Below are positions 10,140 to 20,259 of a DNA stretch of 64,000 nt, piece after piece; the first letter of the stretch is position 1, and every line of letters begins with the position of its first letter. The DNA is from Lentibacillus sp. CBA3610 (GTDB lineage: Bacteria; Bacillota; Bacilli; Bacillales; Amphibacillaceae). The notes below the pieces were generated by a model, which worked only from the letters and a program-made list of their open reading frames with translations, made no database searches and was not told the origin of the DNA. The DNA lies in the NCBI RefSeq assembly GCF_013373365.1, contig NZ_CP035925.1, forward strand, positions 1,364,001-1,428,000. Reading direction: 5' to 3'. The translations under genes and the position numbers were made by a program.

Positions 10140-10335
10140 TTTAACTCATTAAAAAAATAACACCGCTCAGAATATAATCCAAGCGGTGCATGAATGGGAT
10201 TTACTTTTATACACGTTTTTGCAAAGGACTGTGACTGCATAAACGTGAAGGTTTGGCTGTTTGGACGTTCGATACACCAAGTCCGGTTAATTCAGCTCTT
10301 CATGAAAATCCGCTGCAATATAACCATTCATTAAA
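10140..10335 (-). pseudogene. Two fused fragments of a RecB/Cas4-like nuclease gene
   Basis: Bases 10167-10262 match the 3' end of the nuclease gene at 61894-62607 almost base for base (SFAKTCIKVN against PFAKSCIKIN, plus the same terminator hairpin ending GCGGTG). Bases 10290-10335 match a stretch from inside the same gene (around 62395-62440, ENPLQYNH against ESAAAYPF in another frame). The middle is deleted. This is the remnant of a second copy, cut off at the aldehyde dehydrogenase gene. Confidence 0.65.
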
Positions 10336-11788
10336 ACGGAAATTCCCGCGCATTCTTCTGCACCGAAATCCACTTGCCTTCTGTGAATTCATCAACAATA
10401 AATGGGCTGCCGAAACGACCGATACCACTTTGGCGCATGCCACCGAAGAGGGCAGTTGGTTCATCATTGACAGGTTGATCATTGATGTGCGTCATGCCGA
10501 ATTTTAAGTCAATTGCATATTCACGTGCTTTTTCCATATCCTCCGAAAAGATGGTTGAGCTTAAGCCATATTCAGTGTCATTAGCCTTGTTGATGACATC
10601 ATCGTCTGAAGAGGCTTTAACCAGAAGCGCAATTGGTGAAAACATTTCTGTTTGGGCCAGCTCACTGGCATTCTCAACATTACCAATGACTGTTGGTGTT
10701 AGGATATTGCCAACCTGTTTGCCTTCCACCAAGATATCATAGCCGAATTCTTTTGCCTTGTTAATATTAGCAAGTGATTTCTCCATCTGCTTTTCATCGA
10801 TTAGAGGGCCGACGACAACATCCGGGTCACGTGGGTCGCCATATTTAACTTCTTTGGAGCGAGCAACGAATTTTTCCGCAAATTCATCATATGCATCTTC
10901 ATGCACAATGATACGGTTAATCATCATACAAATTTGACCCTGGTGCAAATATTTTCCAAAGATGGCTGCGTCTACGGCTTTGTCAATATCAGCATCACTT
11001 AGGACACAGAATGGACCGTTGCCTCCGAGTTCCAGTGCGACATCTTTCAATTGCTCACCGGCAACTTGGCCAATGTGACGACCGACAGGTGTGGAACCAG
11101 TAAAGCTAACAAAGCTAGCAGCTTCATGGTTGAACATTGTATCGCCAGTCACGCTTGATTTGGTCAATAACGACTGGAATAGACCTGCAGGCATACCGGC
11201 TTCTTCAAATACTTTGGCAATCACAGACCCGGAGCTAAGACCGCATTTGAGATCCGGTTTGTGAACGATCGAATTACCAAGTGCGAGCGCCGGCGCAATA
11301 GTACGCATCGATAAATACAGCGGGAAGTTAAACGGTGCAATTGATGAAATGACACCTTTTGGCAACCGGTAAAATTCATTCATTTTATCTGGAATAATTG
11401 ATGGTTTCTCCTCGAATTGACCGATTTTATCGATCATCGTTAACGACTCTTCAATAATTCCAACCGTTAAATCAAATTCCAGGTTGGCTTTGACAGCTGT
11501 ACTGCCTGATTCAAGAGTCAGGATTTCCTGGATATCATCTTTATGATCTTTAAAATATTGAATGGCTTTTGTTAGCACGTCTTTGCGAAGTTCTGCATCT
11601 TTACCCCAGGCTTTTTGTGCTTTTTTAGCACCATCAAAGGCTTCATTAAGCTGATCATGGGAAGCAAGGTTGACTTTTGCCAATACATCATTATCATATG
11701 GGTTCATCATATCAACAGTTTTATTTTCCTTCCCCTCAACCCATGTGCCGTTGATGAAACTTTTATTTAACACCTGATATTGATTCAT
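10331..11788 (-). CDS. NAD(P)-dependent aldehyde dehydrogenase (YfmT/benzaldehyde-type)
   Basis: A 485-residue class 3 ALDH superfamily enzyme oxidising an aldehyde to the acid in the cytosol. Visible motifs: SIAPFNFPLYLSMRTIAPAL (cofactor site), SFTGSTPVGRHIG, catalytic Glu in LELGGNGPFCVL, catalytic Cys in HQGQICMMINR, and near the C-terminus HINDQPVNDEPTALFGGMRQ. Length and the HINDQ motif fit the benzaldehyde/vanillin dehydrogenase-like group; the substrate is inferred only. It diverges from an SDR gene across about 590 bases that include a palindrome. The 3' end abuts the nuclease remnant. Confidence 0.92.
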   Translation of the reverse strand: MNQYQVLNKSFINGTWVEGKENKTVDMMNPYDNDVLAKVNLASHDQLNEAFDGAKKAQKAWGKDAELRKDVLTKAIQYFKDHKDDIQEILTLESGSTAVKANLEFDLTVGIIEESLTMIDKIGQFEEKPSIIPDKMNEFYRLPKGVISSIAPFNFPLYLSMRTIAPALALGNSIVHKPDLKCGLSSGSVIAKVFEEAGMPAGLFQSLLTKSSVTGDTMFNHEAASFVSFTGSTPVGRHIGQVAGEQLKDVALELGGNGPFCVLSDADIDKAVDAAIFGKYLHQGQICMMINRIIVHEDAYDEFAEKFVARSKEVKYGDPRDPDVVVGPLIDEKQMEKSLANINKAKEFGYDILVEGKQVGNILTPTVIGNVENASELAQTEMFSPIALLVKASSDDDVINKANDTEYGLSSTIFSEDMEKAREYAIDLKFGMTHINDQPVNDEPTALFGGMRQSGIGRFGSPFIVDEFTEGKWISVQKNAREFPF

Positions 11789-11871
11789 TAATATAGCCTC
11801 CTAGTATTATAGCGTTACGATTTAGCTGTTATGGTGGCAACTGAATCTACTATACTTACAATTTAATTGTA

Positions 11872-11887
11872 GAATGATCGAACATTC
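11872..11887. promoter_or_regulatory. Palindromic operator candidate upstream of the ALDH gene
   Basis: GAATGATCGAACATTC is a 16-base near-perfect dyad (14 of 16 positions symmetric) about 85 bases upstream of the ALDH start. Size and symmetry suit a TetR-type repressor. No regulator gene is adjacent, so this is inference. Confidence 0.4.
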
Positions 11888-12382
11888 ATGTCTATTTTTC
11901 TGTTTAACGCTTTTATATCACAATAAATTTCTATATAATGCGCTTCTATACCCATACATTCAGAAGTTCGTCAGCAGGACTGTTATGGTAAATCTTCGCA
12001 ACAATTAACCGAGAATATAACACGAAATCTCTTACTAAATAGCTTGCTATTCGACGCAGGGAGAGCCTTTCAGAAAGTTACTTCCTCATTCGATTCCTCG
12101 ACATAATCCTTCAGTATTAAAATCTTAAACCTGCCTGACCTGTACCGAAATTGTGTGACCACATTTCAATTGAGTCAAGAACGATTCGCACAAGCACAGG
12201 TCCATACCTACTATTTCTCTATTTTTGAAAGCGTCATTCAATAAAATATGCAGCGTATTCATGTTACATTGCACCAAGTGGTTCTAAATCAATAAATTGC
12301 TATTTCATTTTTTTAAGCGTTAACATTAAGATGTAATAAAACATACTTGAAATAAATCAAATACAAAAAGGGTGATACTTAA
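11888..12382. other. Divergent intergenic region between ALDH and SDR genes
   Basis: About 500 bases, AT-rich, with no convincing ORF. It should hold the SDR promoter close to 12320-12360. A ribosome binding site AAAAAGGGTG lies just before the SDR start. Confidence 0.4.
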
Positions 12383-13141
12383 ATGGGAAGATTAGATGGT
12401 AAAGTTGCCATTATTACCGGGGCCGCACAAGGGCTAGGTGAAGCACTCGTTAAACGCTTTGTTGAAGAAGGTGCGAAAGTCGTTGGTGTTGACTTAAACG
12501 AAGAAAAGTTAAACGAAACAGTCGATAAATACGGAAATGACAATCTTGCCTTAAAGTTAGATGTAACCGACGAAGAAGGCTGGCAAAAAGTTGTTGATAC
12601 GACGGTTGAAAAATTTGGTAAAATCGATATTTTGGTCAATAACGCCGGTATGATGTCAAAAAAAGGCGTGCTTGAGTTAAAACCAGAAGAATATATGAAA
12701 ACTATTCAAGTCAATTCGCTCGGTCCACTCTTAGGCATTCAAAAAAGCATCCCAAAGATGAAAGAAAATGGTAGCGGATCGATTGTCAACATTGCATCGA
12801 TTGGAAGTCTGAAATCAGGTGCTGCTGATGGCGGCGATGCTGCATACTCTGCTTCCAAAGGGAGTGTTCGTTCATTAACAAAACACGTCGCACATTACTT
12901 CGCTAAAGACAACATTCGTTGTAGCTCCGTATTTCCAGGTGGCATTATGACAGACATGTTGAAAAAAGTATTTAACGAAAATCCTGAGCTTTGGGAAACG
13001 ACAAAAGTTTCAAGTCCGCTTCCAGATCACATTGCTGACCCAGAAGATATTGCGAATGGTGCAGTTTACTTAGCAAGTGATGATGCAAAAGCTGTGACAG
13101 GTGCTGAACTCGTCATTGATAACGGTAATATGACCCATTAA
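12383..13141 (+). CDS. Short-chain dehydrogenase/reductase (glucose 1-dehydrogenase-like)
   Basis: A 252-residue classical SDR. The Rossmann motif TGAAQGLGE sits at residues 11-19, the NNAG motif at about 87, the catalytic Ser in NIASIGSL at about 139, and the catalytic YSASK at about 155-159, followed by PGGIMTDM. The acidic residue after the second strand (VVGVDLN) suggests NAD preference. Such enzymes oxidise alcohols; with the divergent aldehyde dehydrogenase it could form an alcohol-to-acid route, which is inference. A 12-base-pair hairpin follows at 13220-13256. Confidence 0.9.
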   Translation: MGRLDGKVAIITGAAQGLGEALVKRFVEEGAKVVGVDLNEEKLNETVDKYGNDNLALKLDVTDEEGWQKVVDTTVEKFGKIDILVNNAGMMSKKGVLELKPEEYMKTIQVNSLGPLLGIQKSIPKMKENGSGSIVNIASIGSLKSGAADGGDAAYSASKGSVRSLTKHVAHYFAKDNIRCSSVFPGGIMTDMLKKVFNENPELWETTKVSSPLPDHIADPEDIANGAVYLASDDAKAVTGAELVIDNGNMTH

Positions 13142-13219
13142 TCGTACGATAAAAACTGTAGCATTAAAATAAAGTTTGATTAAATGGGCTAATAAACACT
13201 GATTCAACAACACAACTAT

Positions 13220-13256
13220 AGCCTGTTTTTGAACAAAGACTGACCAAAAACAGGCT
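13220..13256 (+). terminator. Hairpin downstream of the SDR gene
   Basis: AGCCTGTTTTTG pairs perfectly with CAAAAACAGGCT over 12 base pairs with a 13-base loop. The U-tract is inside the stem rather than after it, so termination strength is uncertain. Confidence 0.5.
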
Positions 13257-13329
13257 CACAATATATTTTATCCGTAGCGTTTTTTCTACCTTTGATTTCA
13301 TATTTCGCGCCTTCGTATTATATGGTAGT

Positions 13330-13551
13330 CAGTCGTGTACTGGCTGACCTATTTTAAATAGTTTATCCTTGGGGAGCCGGGTAGGACGCTCGCGCCGTGG
13401 GACTGATCCCGTTCCGTAATACTGTCACCCCTTCCTTATAGAAACATGTTTGAGGCTGGTTGGGACATGATCCCGTATAACACACGAAGCTATGAAACTA
13501 CAAGGTTGGTTAGGGGCACCGGCAAATATACTAAAGGAGTTGTGATAAAAA
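13330..13551 (+). ncRNA. Candidate bridge RNA region of IS110 copy 1
   Basis: Non-coding segment between the left end and the transposase start, conserved with copy 2 (33870-34111), with several stem-loops (GGGACTGATCCCG; GGGACATGATCCCG). In IS110/IS1111 elements this region encodes the bridge RNA that guides integration. It contains TCGCGCC at 13390-13396, identical to the base string TCGCGCC just left of the element (13305-13311), as expected for a target guide. Its role here is inference. Confidence 0.5.
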
Positions 13552-14752
13552 ATGGATCCTGTCATTGGCCTGGATATCGCAAAAGGGGAGAGCCAGGTCC
13601 AAGCCTTTTTAAAAAGGAAACAAACTTATAAGCAGAGCTTTAAATTTGCTCATGATCTACAGGGACTTCATGCTTTTTATCGATTTTATCAAGAAATGGA
13701 ACAGGTTTCTGGCCAAACACCAGCTGTAATCTTTGAATCTACTGGACATTATCATGAGCCTGTGCTTCAATTTCTTGAAAATCATGATGTAACGTATTAT
13801 TTAATCAATCCGGTGGTTTCCTATGAAGCCAGAAAAACGAGTCTACGCAAAGTGAAAACGGACAAAACCGATGCCTTCCATCTAGGGGAGCTGTACTACA
13901 AAGAAGATTTGGAAGTTTTCCAGAGAAAAACAGAGCAGTATTTAAATCTGCGGCAATTAACCAGGCAACATAGTGCTTTAACAGACAGCTATGTCGAAAT
14001 CAAACTTCAGTTTCAGGCTGCCCTGGATCAGATTTTCCCGGAATATCATGGTGTTTTTTCTGACCTTTATTCCAAAATCTCGTTAACAACGTTACAGCGT
14101 TATCCAACATCTTCCGATGTCAAAAACACAAATCAGGATGATTTGGCCAGGGAGTTACGTGAAAATGGTCCTAAGCGTTCTTACGCATGGTTTTTTGGAG
14201 AAGGCGAGTCAGTTAAAGGATTCGGCTGAACGGAACCCTTTTAAACACCATGTATATCATGGCCATCTTGTCAGTCTGCATATGTACATTCAGATGCTTC
14301 TTCAATTCCAAAGGCATCTATCCAAGCTGGAAGAAGAGATAGATGCCCTGGCTAACACTTTGAAGATATTAAGTTGATTACGACAATCCCGGTATTGGAA
14401 GTTAAAATTGCAGCGGACAATTACTCCGAGATGGGGAGCATTGGATCATTCAATCATCAAAAAGCTTGTTGCCTATTGTCGGTATTTGATCTAGCGTATT
14501 TTGAAATCAGGTAAGTTTAAAGCAACCATCAATAGCATCACGAAAAGAGGTTCATCAAGATTACGCCAAGCTCTTTATACAGCGGTGAAGTGCGGTATAA
14601 ATAAAGATCGCAACACAAAGCTTAGAACCTTTTATGATCGCAAAAGAGAGGAAGGAAAACCGCATAAGGTAGCTATCATTGCTTGTGCAAACAAGCTTCT
14701 CCACTGGATCCATGACATGTTGAAACATAAAGAAGCTTTTATTGATCAATAA
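13552..14752 (+). pseudogene. IS110-family transposase, frameshifted
   Basis: The N-terminal RuvC-like DEDD domain is intact: PVIGLDIAKGESQVQAFL with the first Asp, IFESTGHYHEPVL with the Glu, then KTDKTDAFHLGEL. The frame is lost near 14225 and again around 14375-14500. The C-terminal Tnp20 domain survives in pieces (SRLRQALYTAVKCGI, KVAIIACANKLLHWI). A ribosome binding site AAAGGAG precedes the ATG. Copy 2 encodes the closest relative. Confidence 0.85.
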
Positions 14753-15030
14753 CAACACTAGAAATACCATATTTCAAATCCTTCCAGTTAAATAAAAGAG
14801 GATATTTGGTATGTCCATTTAGTGTAACATGTTTTTTTGAACTTTTTAGGCTTAAGTATTGACTCCTATTAGCTGGTATTAGCTGAGATACTTTATTTTA
14901 ATTACCATTCATCCGTAAATTTCTTTAGAAAACCTTCCATAATGGGTTATTGTTGTCGTGTACAATCAAGTCAGGTCATTTTTAACAAACAAAGTTGGTA
15001 GCCATAACAAATTAATACTGAATTATTACT

Positions 15031-15049
15031 ATCTTCCGCAACGGGGCGA
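15031..15049 (+). repeat. CBR half-site next to intron fragment (copy 3)
   Basis: CTTCCGCAACGGGGCG matches the gene-proximal arm of the cassette-boundary repeat (compare 27573-27593 read on the minus strand). It directly precedes the intron-like fragment, and its orientation is opposite to the main array. Confidence 0.45.
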
Positions 15050-15285
15050 CGGACAAGTTATGCTATACACTTTGAAGCGCGGAATGATGGATCAAATGAT
15101 TCAACTTTACAACGGAGGGTGGAAATGAGGGACCCACGTTTCCCGAATTCATCTCGTGACAATCCTGAGTGCATCTATTCTTGAGGTATGAAGCCAGTTG
15201 ATTCGGCAGAACGAAGACTTGAAGACGCTCTTCGAGAGAAGGTATGTCGGATATCTTGAACGGCTGAAGACTGGATAAGGATCTA
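15050..15285 (+). mobile_element. Group II intron-like RNA, truncated 5' fragment (copy 3)
   Basis: Aligns by eye with the 5' part of the element read leftwards from 27572: ACAAGTTATGCTATA, CTTTACAACGGAGGGTGG, GATTCGGCAGAACGAAG and GAGAGAAGGTATG appear in the same order, then GGCTGAAGACTGGATAAGG. Only about 235 bases remain. It starts right after a repeat half-site. See 26786-27572 for the fullest copy. Confidence 0.5.
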
Positions 15286-15330
15286 CCAGGAATACAGTAA
15301 ATATACAGTTTGTGAGTATATGTCGTTATG

Positions 15331-15357
15331 AAAGCCACCTTTTTGTAGGTGGCTTTT
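15331..15357 (+). terminator. Rho-independent terminator
   Basis: AAAGCCACCT and AGGTGGCTTT form a 10-base-pair stem with a six-base loop, followed by a T run. No intact gene lies just upstream on this strand, so its original partner is lost. Confidence 0.65.
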
Positions 15358-15479
15358 TGAAGAAGGCATTTAATCTGTTAATCGACACCAGGGACCATCC
15401 AGGGGTGTGGATATCGCTTTCAAAGAGGGTTCGGTACGACAGGCGATCTTGACCATTTGTATCTTAAAATGGTCTCATG

Positions 15480-16482
15480 TCGGAGCCTTTCCTTGTTCAA
15501 TTTTGCCTACCAGTCAGGATCTATATAAGTTCGCGTCTAAAGCTTAGCAAAGGACATCGCTTTGGATTGGCGGATCGGGCATCTCGGCTGAGGTAGATGG
15601 AGCCTACTCCGACACAGGGACTTTGTTCCCTACACGATCTTGGATTGATGTTTAGCGTGACGTGTATCTGCCAAGCCTCGTCTAGGACGGGACCAAAAAT
15701 TCATTAGTGAAACATGAATGTAATCCAGTTCCTGATCGGATAGCACATCGACGAATTCCAACGTGTCCGCCATTGTAATACCCGGAGTTTGGGGTTCTTC
15801 CGGAGAAAGCCGGTGCCCCACGATGAATGGATCTTTTGCGTGGTCACCCACGGGTTTTTCTGGATCTCATTTGATGACAGCCAGTGAAAGTTCATTCGTT
15901 TTTTCAGGCTTCCACCCCAGTGGTCGTCACGATGATTTGATGAGGAGAAAGAACTGATGGATCAGGTATCCATTCGCTCCATTGGATTTCACCCCGGTCG
16001 ATCCGGCTTGAATGGCTCGACGGGCGCCCTCCCCATACGCATGAATGATTCCCTTAATTTCGCCATCCTCTAATGCACGGGGACCGATCGTTCTTTCTCT
16101 CCTGCCAGACTGCACTAGCACTGACAATGTCCCCATTTTGGACTATCGGTGGACACACGTCGCCATGATAAATTGCAAGGACCGCTTTGGCGCCTTGATC
16201 TTGAATCGTTTGTCGCCAACCTTCTTAATCGGGATCATATCATCATTGTGCACGCCAATTTCGCCGGAGAAGCCTTTGCCGCCTGCTGTCACATTTGGCA
16301 CAGGCTGTTGACGACCATTGCTGACGCCTTTTTGACGACGTTATAATATTTCACTTCATCATCAGAAACCGTTCCGTCCGAATTTGAGGACCAGTTGGTC
16401 ATGGGGGCCATGACCATACGATTCTTCAATCGGGTACCATTTGGAAAAGAAAAGGATTCAAATAATAGCTAGTATTTTTCAT
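15480..16482 (-). pseudogene. Old yellow enzyme-type NADH:flavin oxidoreductase, multiply broken
   Basis: Minus-strand pieces in different frames recover an OYE: N-terminal GTRLKNRMVMAPMTNWSSN followed by SDDEVKYY, then IGVHNDDMIP, KAPKRSLQFIMA, a middle part ending SNGANGYLIHQFF, and DPFIVGHRLSPEE with DTLEFVDVLSDQELDYIHVS. At least five frameshifts or stops. GGGAGG precedes the ATG at 16482. The intact enzyme would reduce activated alkenes with FMN. Confidence 0.75.
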
Positions 16483-16589
16483 TCAATGTTTTTGCCTCCC
16501 CTTTATAACTTCACTTAAAAGATTATTTACAAATAAATGTTACCTCCTATAATAAAACAACCATCGCAATCATATAAATTACTTCATTA

Positions 16590-17218
16590 CTCGCAAATTC
16601 TAGACATTCCTTAGTGCCTCTTCAATCGGAACATCGCCTTGACAAGAATTTCAAACCCGATGGGATGTATTTCTGTATCTAGTGAGTGACAGCACTTGCG
16701 CTATCAGCACGCGGATGCCATTTGGACGGTCTTCGATATGTTCCGCCGCGGTAATGGTCCCATTGGCAGGTTCGTTTAATAACCTTCCGGGACGGAGAAT
16801 GGTATAATTTCAAATGACTGGATTGCAGGTTTTGTCCGCATCGCTTTTTGCTTTGAAATATATTTCATGGACTCCGGGCCATTTATCAGGGGTATCAGCA
16901 TCATCGAACTGACATGATAAAACGCTTTACATGATTATTTTCTGCCTCGTTCACGCCTTTCATAGCACCTTGGCGATCCACCAATTCCGTTTTTTCAAGG
17001 ACGGTATGGCCCGGACCAGCGGTAAAATCACGCATTCGCAACGTCAAAAGCATAGAAATCTGCTCTAATCAGCAACAACAACCTCCGCCCCTAAATGTTT
17101 CTAGTTCATTTCGCCTGATTTTCGTTGCGAATCATCCGCCTTTGCTTGATGTCGCTCTTGTCCAGGACAGATAAATATGTTGCCAATTTGTCCATATGCA
17201 CCGATCACTAACTTTCAT
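16590..17218 (-). pseudogene. NAD(P)H-binding epimerase-like protein (YhfK-like), broken
   Basis: Starts at an ATG with AGAGGAGC upstream. MKV...GAYGQIG is recoverable with a frameshift, then LVDRQGAMKGVNEAENNHVKRFI and further downstream pieces that suit an atypical SDR such as B. subtilis YhfK. Several frameshifts and stops. Assignment rests on the glycine motif and the KRFIM segment. Confidence 0.55.
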
Positions 17219-17399
17219 ATTCAACAGCTCCTCTTATATAATCACAGCTCAACTGGGCGGTTACTTTTCATCCTATATTTAAATTTGTCTTCTTCTTAAT
17301 AGGATTAAACATCGAATCAATTCATTAAGCAGTCTTCTTATACGCTATCATACGATTCATCAAGTATGGATGCGATATTGACTTTATTCTATTTTTACA

Positions 17400-17660
17400 C
17401 GCTAGCCCTTAATCAAATAAGACCATATCGCGTTCTTTCGTGTTGGACAGATACATTGTACTGTTGTGAATTCGTCAAGATCCAGTTCCATTAAATCGAC
17501 AAGGACTGATTCTTTTTCCGCCAAACGGGACGTGGAACTCGTCATTAACGGTGATCATTGACATGAACCATACGATATTGAAGTTCTTCTAGCGATGTTT
17601 ACCCCATGTTCTAAGGAATAAGAATGGACGGCTCCGCCTAAGCCATACGGTGAATCGTTG
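17400..17660 (-). pseudogene. Aldehyde dehydrogenase, 3' fragment
   Basis: Codes ANDSPYGLGGAVHSYSLEHG then NIAREELQYRMVHVNDHTVN with FHVPFGG, a stop, and a C-terminal WISVQ-like end in shifted frames: the last about 80 residues of an ALDH related to the intact enzyme at 10331-11788. The catalytic part is gone. Confidence 0.65.
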
Positions 17661-18626
17661 GCGATGTCACTCCTTTGCCATGAAAATCGTTAGTAAATCT
17701 GTGCACTTTCTTACTCACACGGGACCAATTTTCTTTGGCATGATGTGTTTCACTTAATCGGTGGGCTTCTTGAATCTCCTCAAGTTTCATAACTGTCCCT
17801 ACATTTGCGCGGATCTTTCCTTGTTCAGTCATTTCCCCGATCTTGGCAAGCTGTTCACCATCAGGTTCAAGGAAAACATAGCCCGCTTTCACCTTTTTCG
17901 TATGGCTATTCTGATCAGGCTGACCCAGCAATAGAAACCAGAACACCTTTCTTTTAACACATCATAACTTGCGTCTGGATGTCACGCCAAGCGTATCAAA
18001 CACAATGTCCATATCGGGCAAGAACCTGTGTGAAATCTTTCGTTGGCGGTATCAATAACTTTGTCTGCCCCCAGCGATTTTACAAATTCAACATTTTTCG
18101 TGCTGCAAGTCGTGCCACCAGGCACCAAGGATTTTGCGAGTTGATGGCAAAACTTCCAACTTCCCCTGATCCAGCGTGAATTAACACTTTGTCACCTTGT
18201 TTGATGTCAGCAAAGTCATCAAGACATTGCCACGATGTTAATCCAACAAGCGGAATTGATGCAGCTTCTTCAAAAGATAGATTTTCCGGTTTTTTTTTTG
18301 CAACAAGGGTTTTTCATCACGCTACATATCCGCATAGGTTCCATTACGGGTTATATCCGGCCGGGTAAATACCTTGTCTCCGACCCTGAATTTCGTCACT
18401 TTTTCCTACCTCTTTATTGTTTTCCTGCGGCATCCAAACGAGAGTAAGCGGAAAGTTATATCCAGCATTCCTTTTCAGATACCCCTCACGTATTTTCCAA
18501 TCACGGGGTTTACGGACGTAGCTGCTATTCTCAATCAAACATCATTGTTCTTTCAAATTTGGTTCGTCTATTTCGTATACTTTAACTCATCAAATCCCCG
18601 CCGTATTTTCAATATACTGCTTTCAA
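17638..18626 (-). pseudogene. MDR-family NADP-dependent oxidoreductase (zinc-type quinone reductase-like), broken
   Basis: Begins at a TTG with GGAGG seven bases upstream (KAV...KYGG), then KVYEIDEPNLKEQ, VGKSVTKFRVGDKVFTRPD in shifted frames, AASIPLVGLTSWQCLDDFAD, GDKVLIHAGSGEVGSFA, and the C-terminal part LEPDGEQLAKIGEMTEQGKI to the end. Several frameshifts. It would have been a cytosolic NADPH-dependent quinone or enone reductase. Confidence 0.7.
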
Positions 18627-18689
18627 TTTGGGTCCTCCTTCATCATGCCATTTCCTTTATTCCTAATTCGTTATTCATCGACTTTTATA

Positions 18690-19668
18690 AGTTGCTGCCA
18701 AGATTCTCACCCTTTAAACAACCGAGAAAAGCTTCTGGTACGTTCTCAAATCCTTCCACAATATTTTCTTCATTATTCAGTTTCCCTCGGCTAACCAGCT
18801 GAAAGATCTCGGATACCTTCACTGAAACGGTTCAGCATAGTCACAATGATAAAGCCTTGATCAATCCACGGCTCTAATGAGTTTTGTCTGAATTCTTGGA
18901 CCTAGATCACCGTCAGTCCGGGTTATAAGACGAAATCGCACCGCAAAGAGGATGCGTGCAAATTCATTTAATAGATTTATCGCTGCGTCAGAAAATTGGG
19001 TCGCCGACATTTGTCAAAATATATATCTATTCCATTTGGACAGGCTTTCTCAAGCGCCTGTTCCATATTTGGAGAGGTTTTATAGTTAATCGTTTCGTCA
19101 AAGCCAAGTTCCTGCTTTAAATAGGTTGTCTTTTCATCGGAACCAGCAATTCCGACAACTCGAGCTCCTTTAATTTTGGCAATCTGTCCAACGATCATAC
19201 AACCGCTCCTGCTGCACCGGATAAAACACTGTTTCCCTTCTTTTGGCTGACCAATATCAAGCAGACCAAAATAAGCAGTTCAGCCAGTTTAAGCCAAGGA
19301 CACTCAGGTATGCGGTCAGAGGAGCGATTGTTTCATCAATTTTACGTACCTTGGATTCCTGAATAACGTTATATCGCTGCCATCCGAGCGTCCCGACTAC
19401 TTTATCACCGACGCTTAACTGATCTGAATCAGACAAAACGACCTCTCCAATAATTCCGCCACAGATCATTCTCATTTTAATTCGAAAGGTTTCACATACG
19501 ATTTTGCATTATCCATTCCTGCCTCATATACGGATCAACAGATAAATAGATTGTTTTAAACAAGAACTCTCCTTCTTCGGTTGTGGTACAGGAACTGTCT
19601 TTAAATGTAAATTCTCTTTTGGTTGGCATCCCTTTTTGGCGCTTTGCCAATAGATCTGACTATTTTTT
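18690..19668 (-). pseudogene. YfmJ/CurA-like NADP-dependent oxidoreductase, broken
   Basis: Pieces in order: KGMPTKREFTFKDS-like start (shifted frames), VDPYMRQ, MICGGIIGEVVLSDSDQLSV, VGDKVVGTLGWQ, LTAYLSVLGL, then the cofactor fold GQIAKIKGARVVGIAGSDEK, GFDETINYKTSPNMEQALEK and GIDIYFD, with the C-terminal ENVPEAFLGLFKGENLG. This matches the prostaglandin/leukotriene reductase-like MDR group (B. subtilis YfmJ). Frameshifts at about 19200-19260 and 18970. Confidence 0.75.
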
Positions 19669-20104
19669 AATTTTTCTTTTAATGTCATTATCTTTCACCC
19701 CTTTAGCCTTCAAGTTCGACTGCATATTATCCCTGGGTTGCTTGGAGTATGGACAGATTTGATGGGCGGATTCAACAAGTTGTTCAGCTACTTCTTGTTC
19801 AACCCCTGGAATTTTAACATCCAATGCAACAGTAAGAGCGAAACCTCCACCGGTATCTTTTCCTATTGATACTTGCGCTTTCTCTGTTTCGCCAATTTTT
19901 AGTTCGTTGCTTTTCTGGCAGCCAAATTCACGCACTGTCAAAGCAGGCTGCATACCAGCAGAAATAATTGTTCCGGATTGGTCCTTCCCAGCACGCCAAG
20001 TGATTTAGTACTATTGGCATATCAATTATCTTATCATCTTGAAATTCACACGCCCATTACGTCCACCTCTGACAGTGGATGAAGCAGTATATAAAGCATT
20101 TCAT
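19660..20104 (-). pseudogene. ohr: Organic hydroperoxide resistance protein (Ohr), frameshifted
   Basis: N-terminal ALYTASSTVRGGRNGRV and C-terminal VALDVKIPGVEQEVAEQLVE plus SAHQICPYSKQPRDNM identify an OsmC/Ohr thiol peroxidase that reduces organic hydroperoxides. The second active-site Cys (CPYSK) is present, while the region that should hold the first one is scrambled by frameshifts around 19950-20020. It diverges from the ohrR remnant at 20260, the classic ohr/ohrR arrangement. Confidence 0.8.
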
Positions 20105-20259
20105 GTTATCACCTTCAATTTATTTTGCTTAATTTAATTGTGCCCAATCTAATTGTGCAATGCTATAAAACATAAAAGTTCTCCTCTCGTCAAAAAACAG
20201 TTTGACATTTCATGAACTTCATTATAGTTTAAAATAGAGAGGACTGAAGGAAGAATGTT

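Larger units (their letters stand above)
13313..14872 (+). mobile_element. IS110-family insertion sequence, copy 1 (degenerate)
   Basis: Shares ends and organisation with the copy at 33860-35447: both start at TCGTATTATA, have about 230 bases of non-coding sequence, then a DEDD transposase, then a common 3' end (TTTTTTAG/CTTTTTAGG, then ...TATTGAC or ...TGTTGAC). There are no terminal inverted repeats, as usual for IS110. The left flank reads ATTTCGCGCC, like the core of the cassette-boundary repeat. Exact ends are uncertain by about 15 bases on the right because the flank CTATTAGCTGGTATTA is shared by both copies. Confidence 0.75.

Noticed and set aside
11789..12382. A riboswitch or leader RNA in the ALDH-SDR intergenic region
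   Set aside because: No conserved riboswitch core could be recognised; only one short palindrome stands out.
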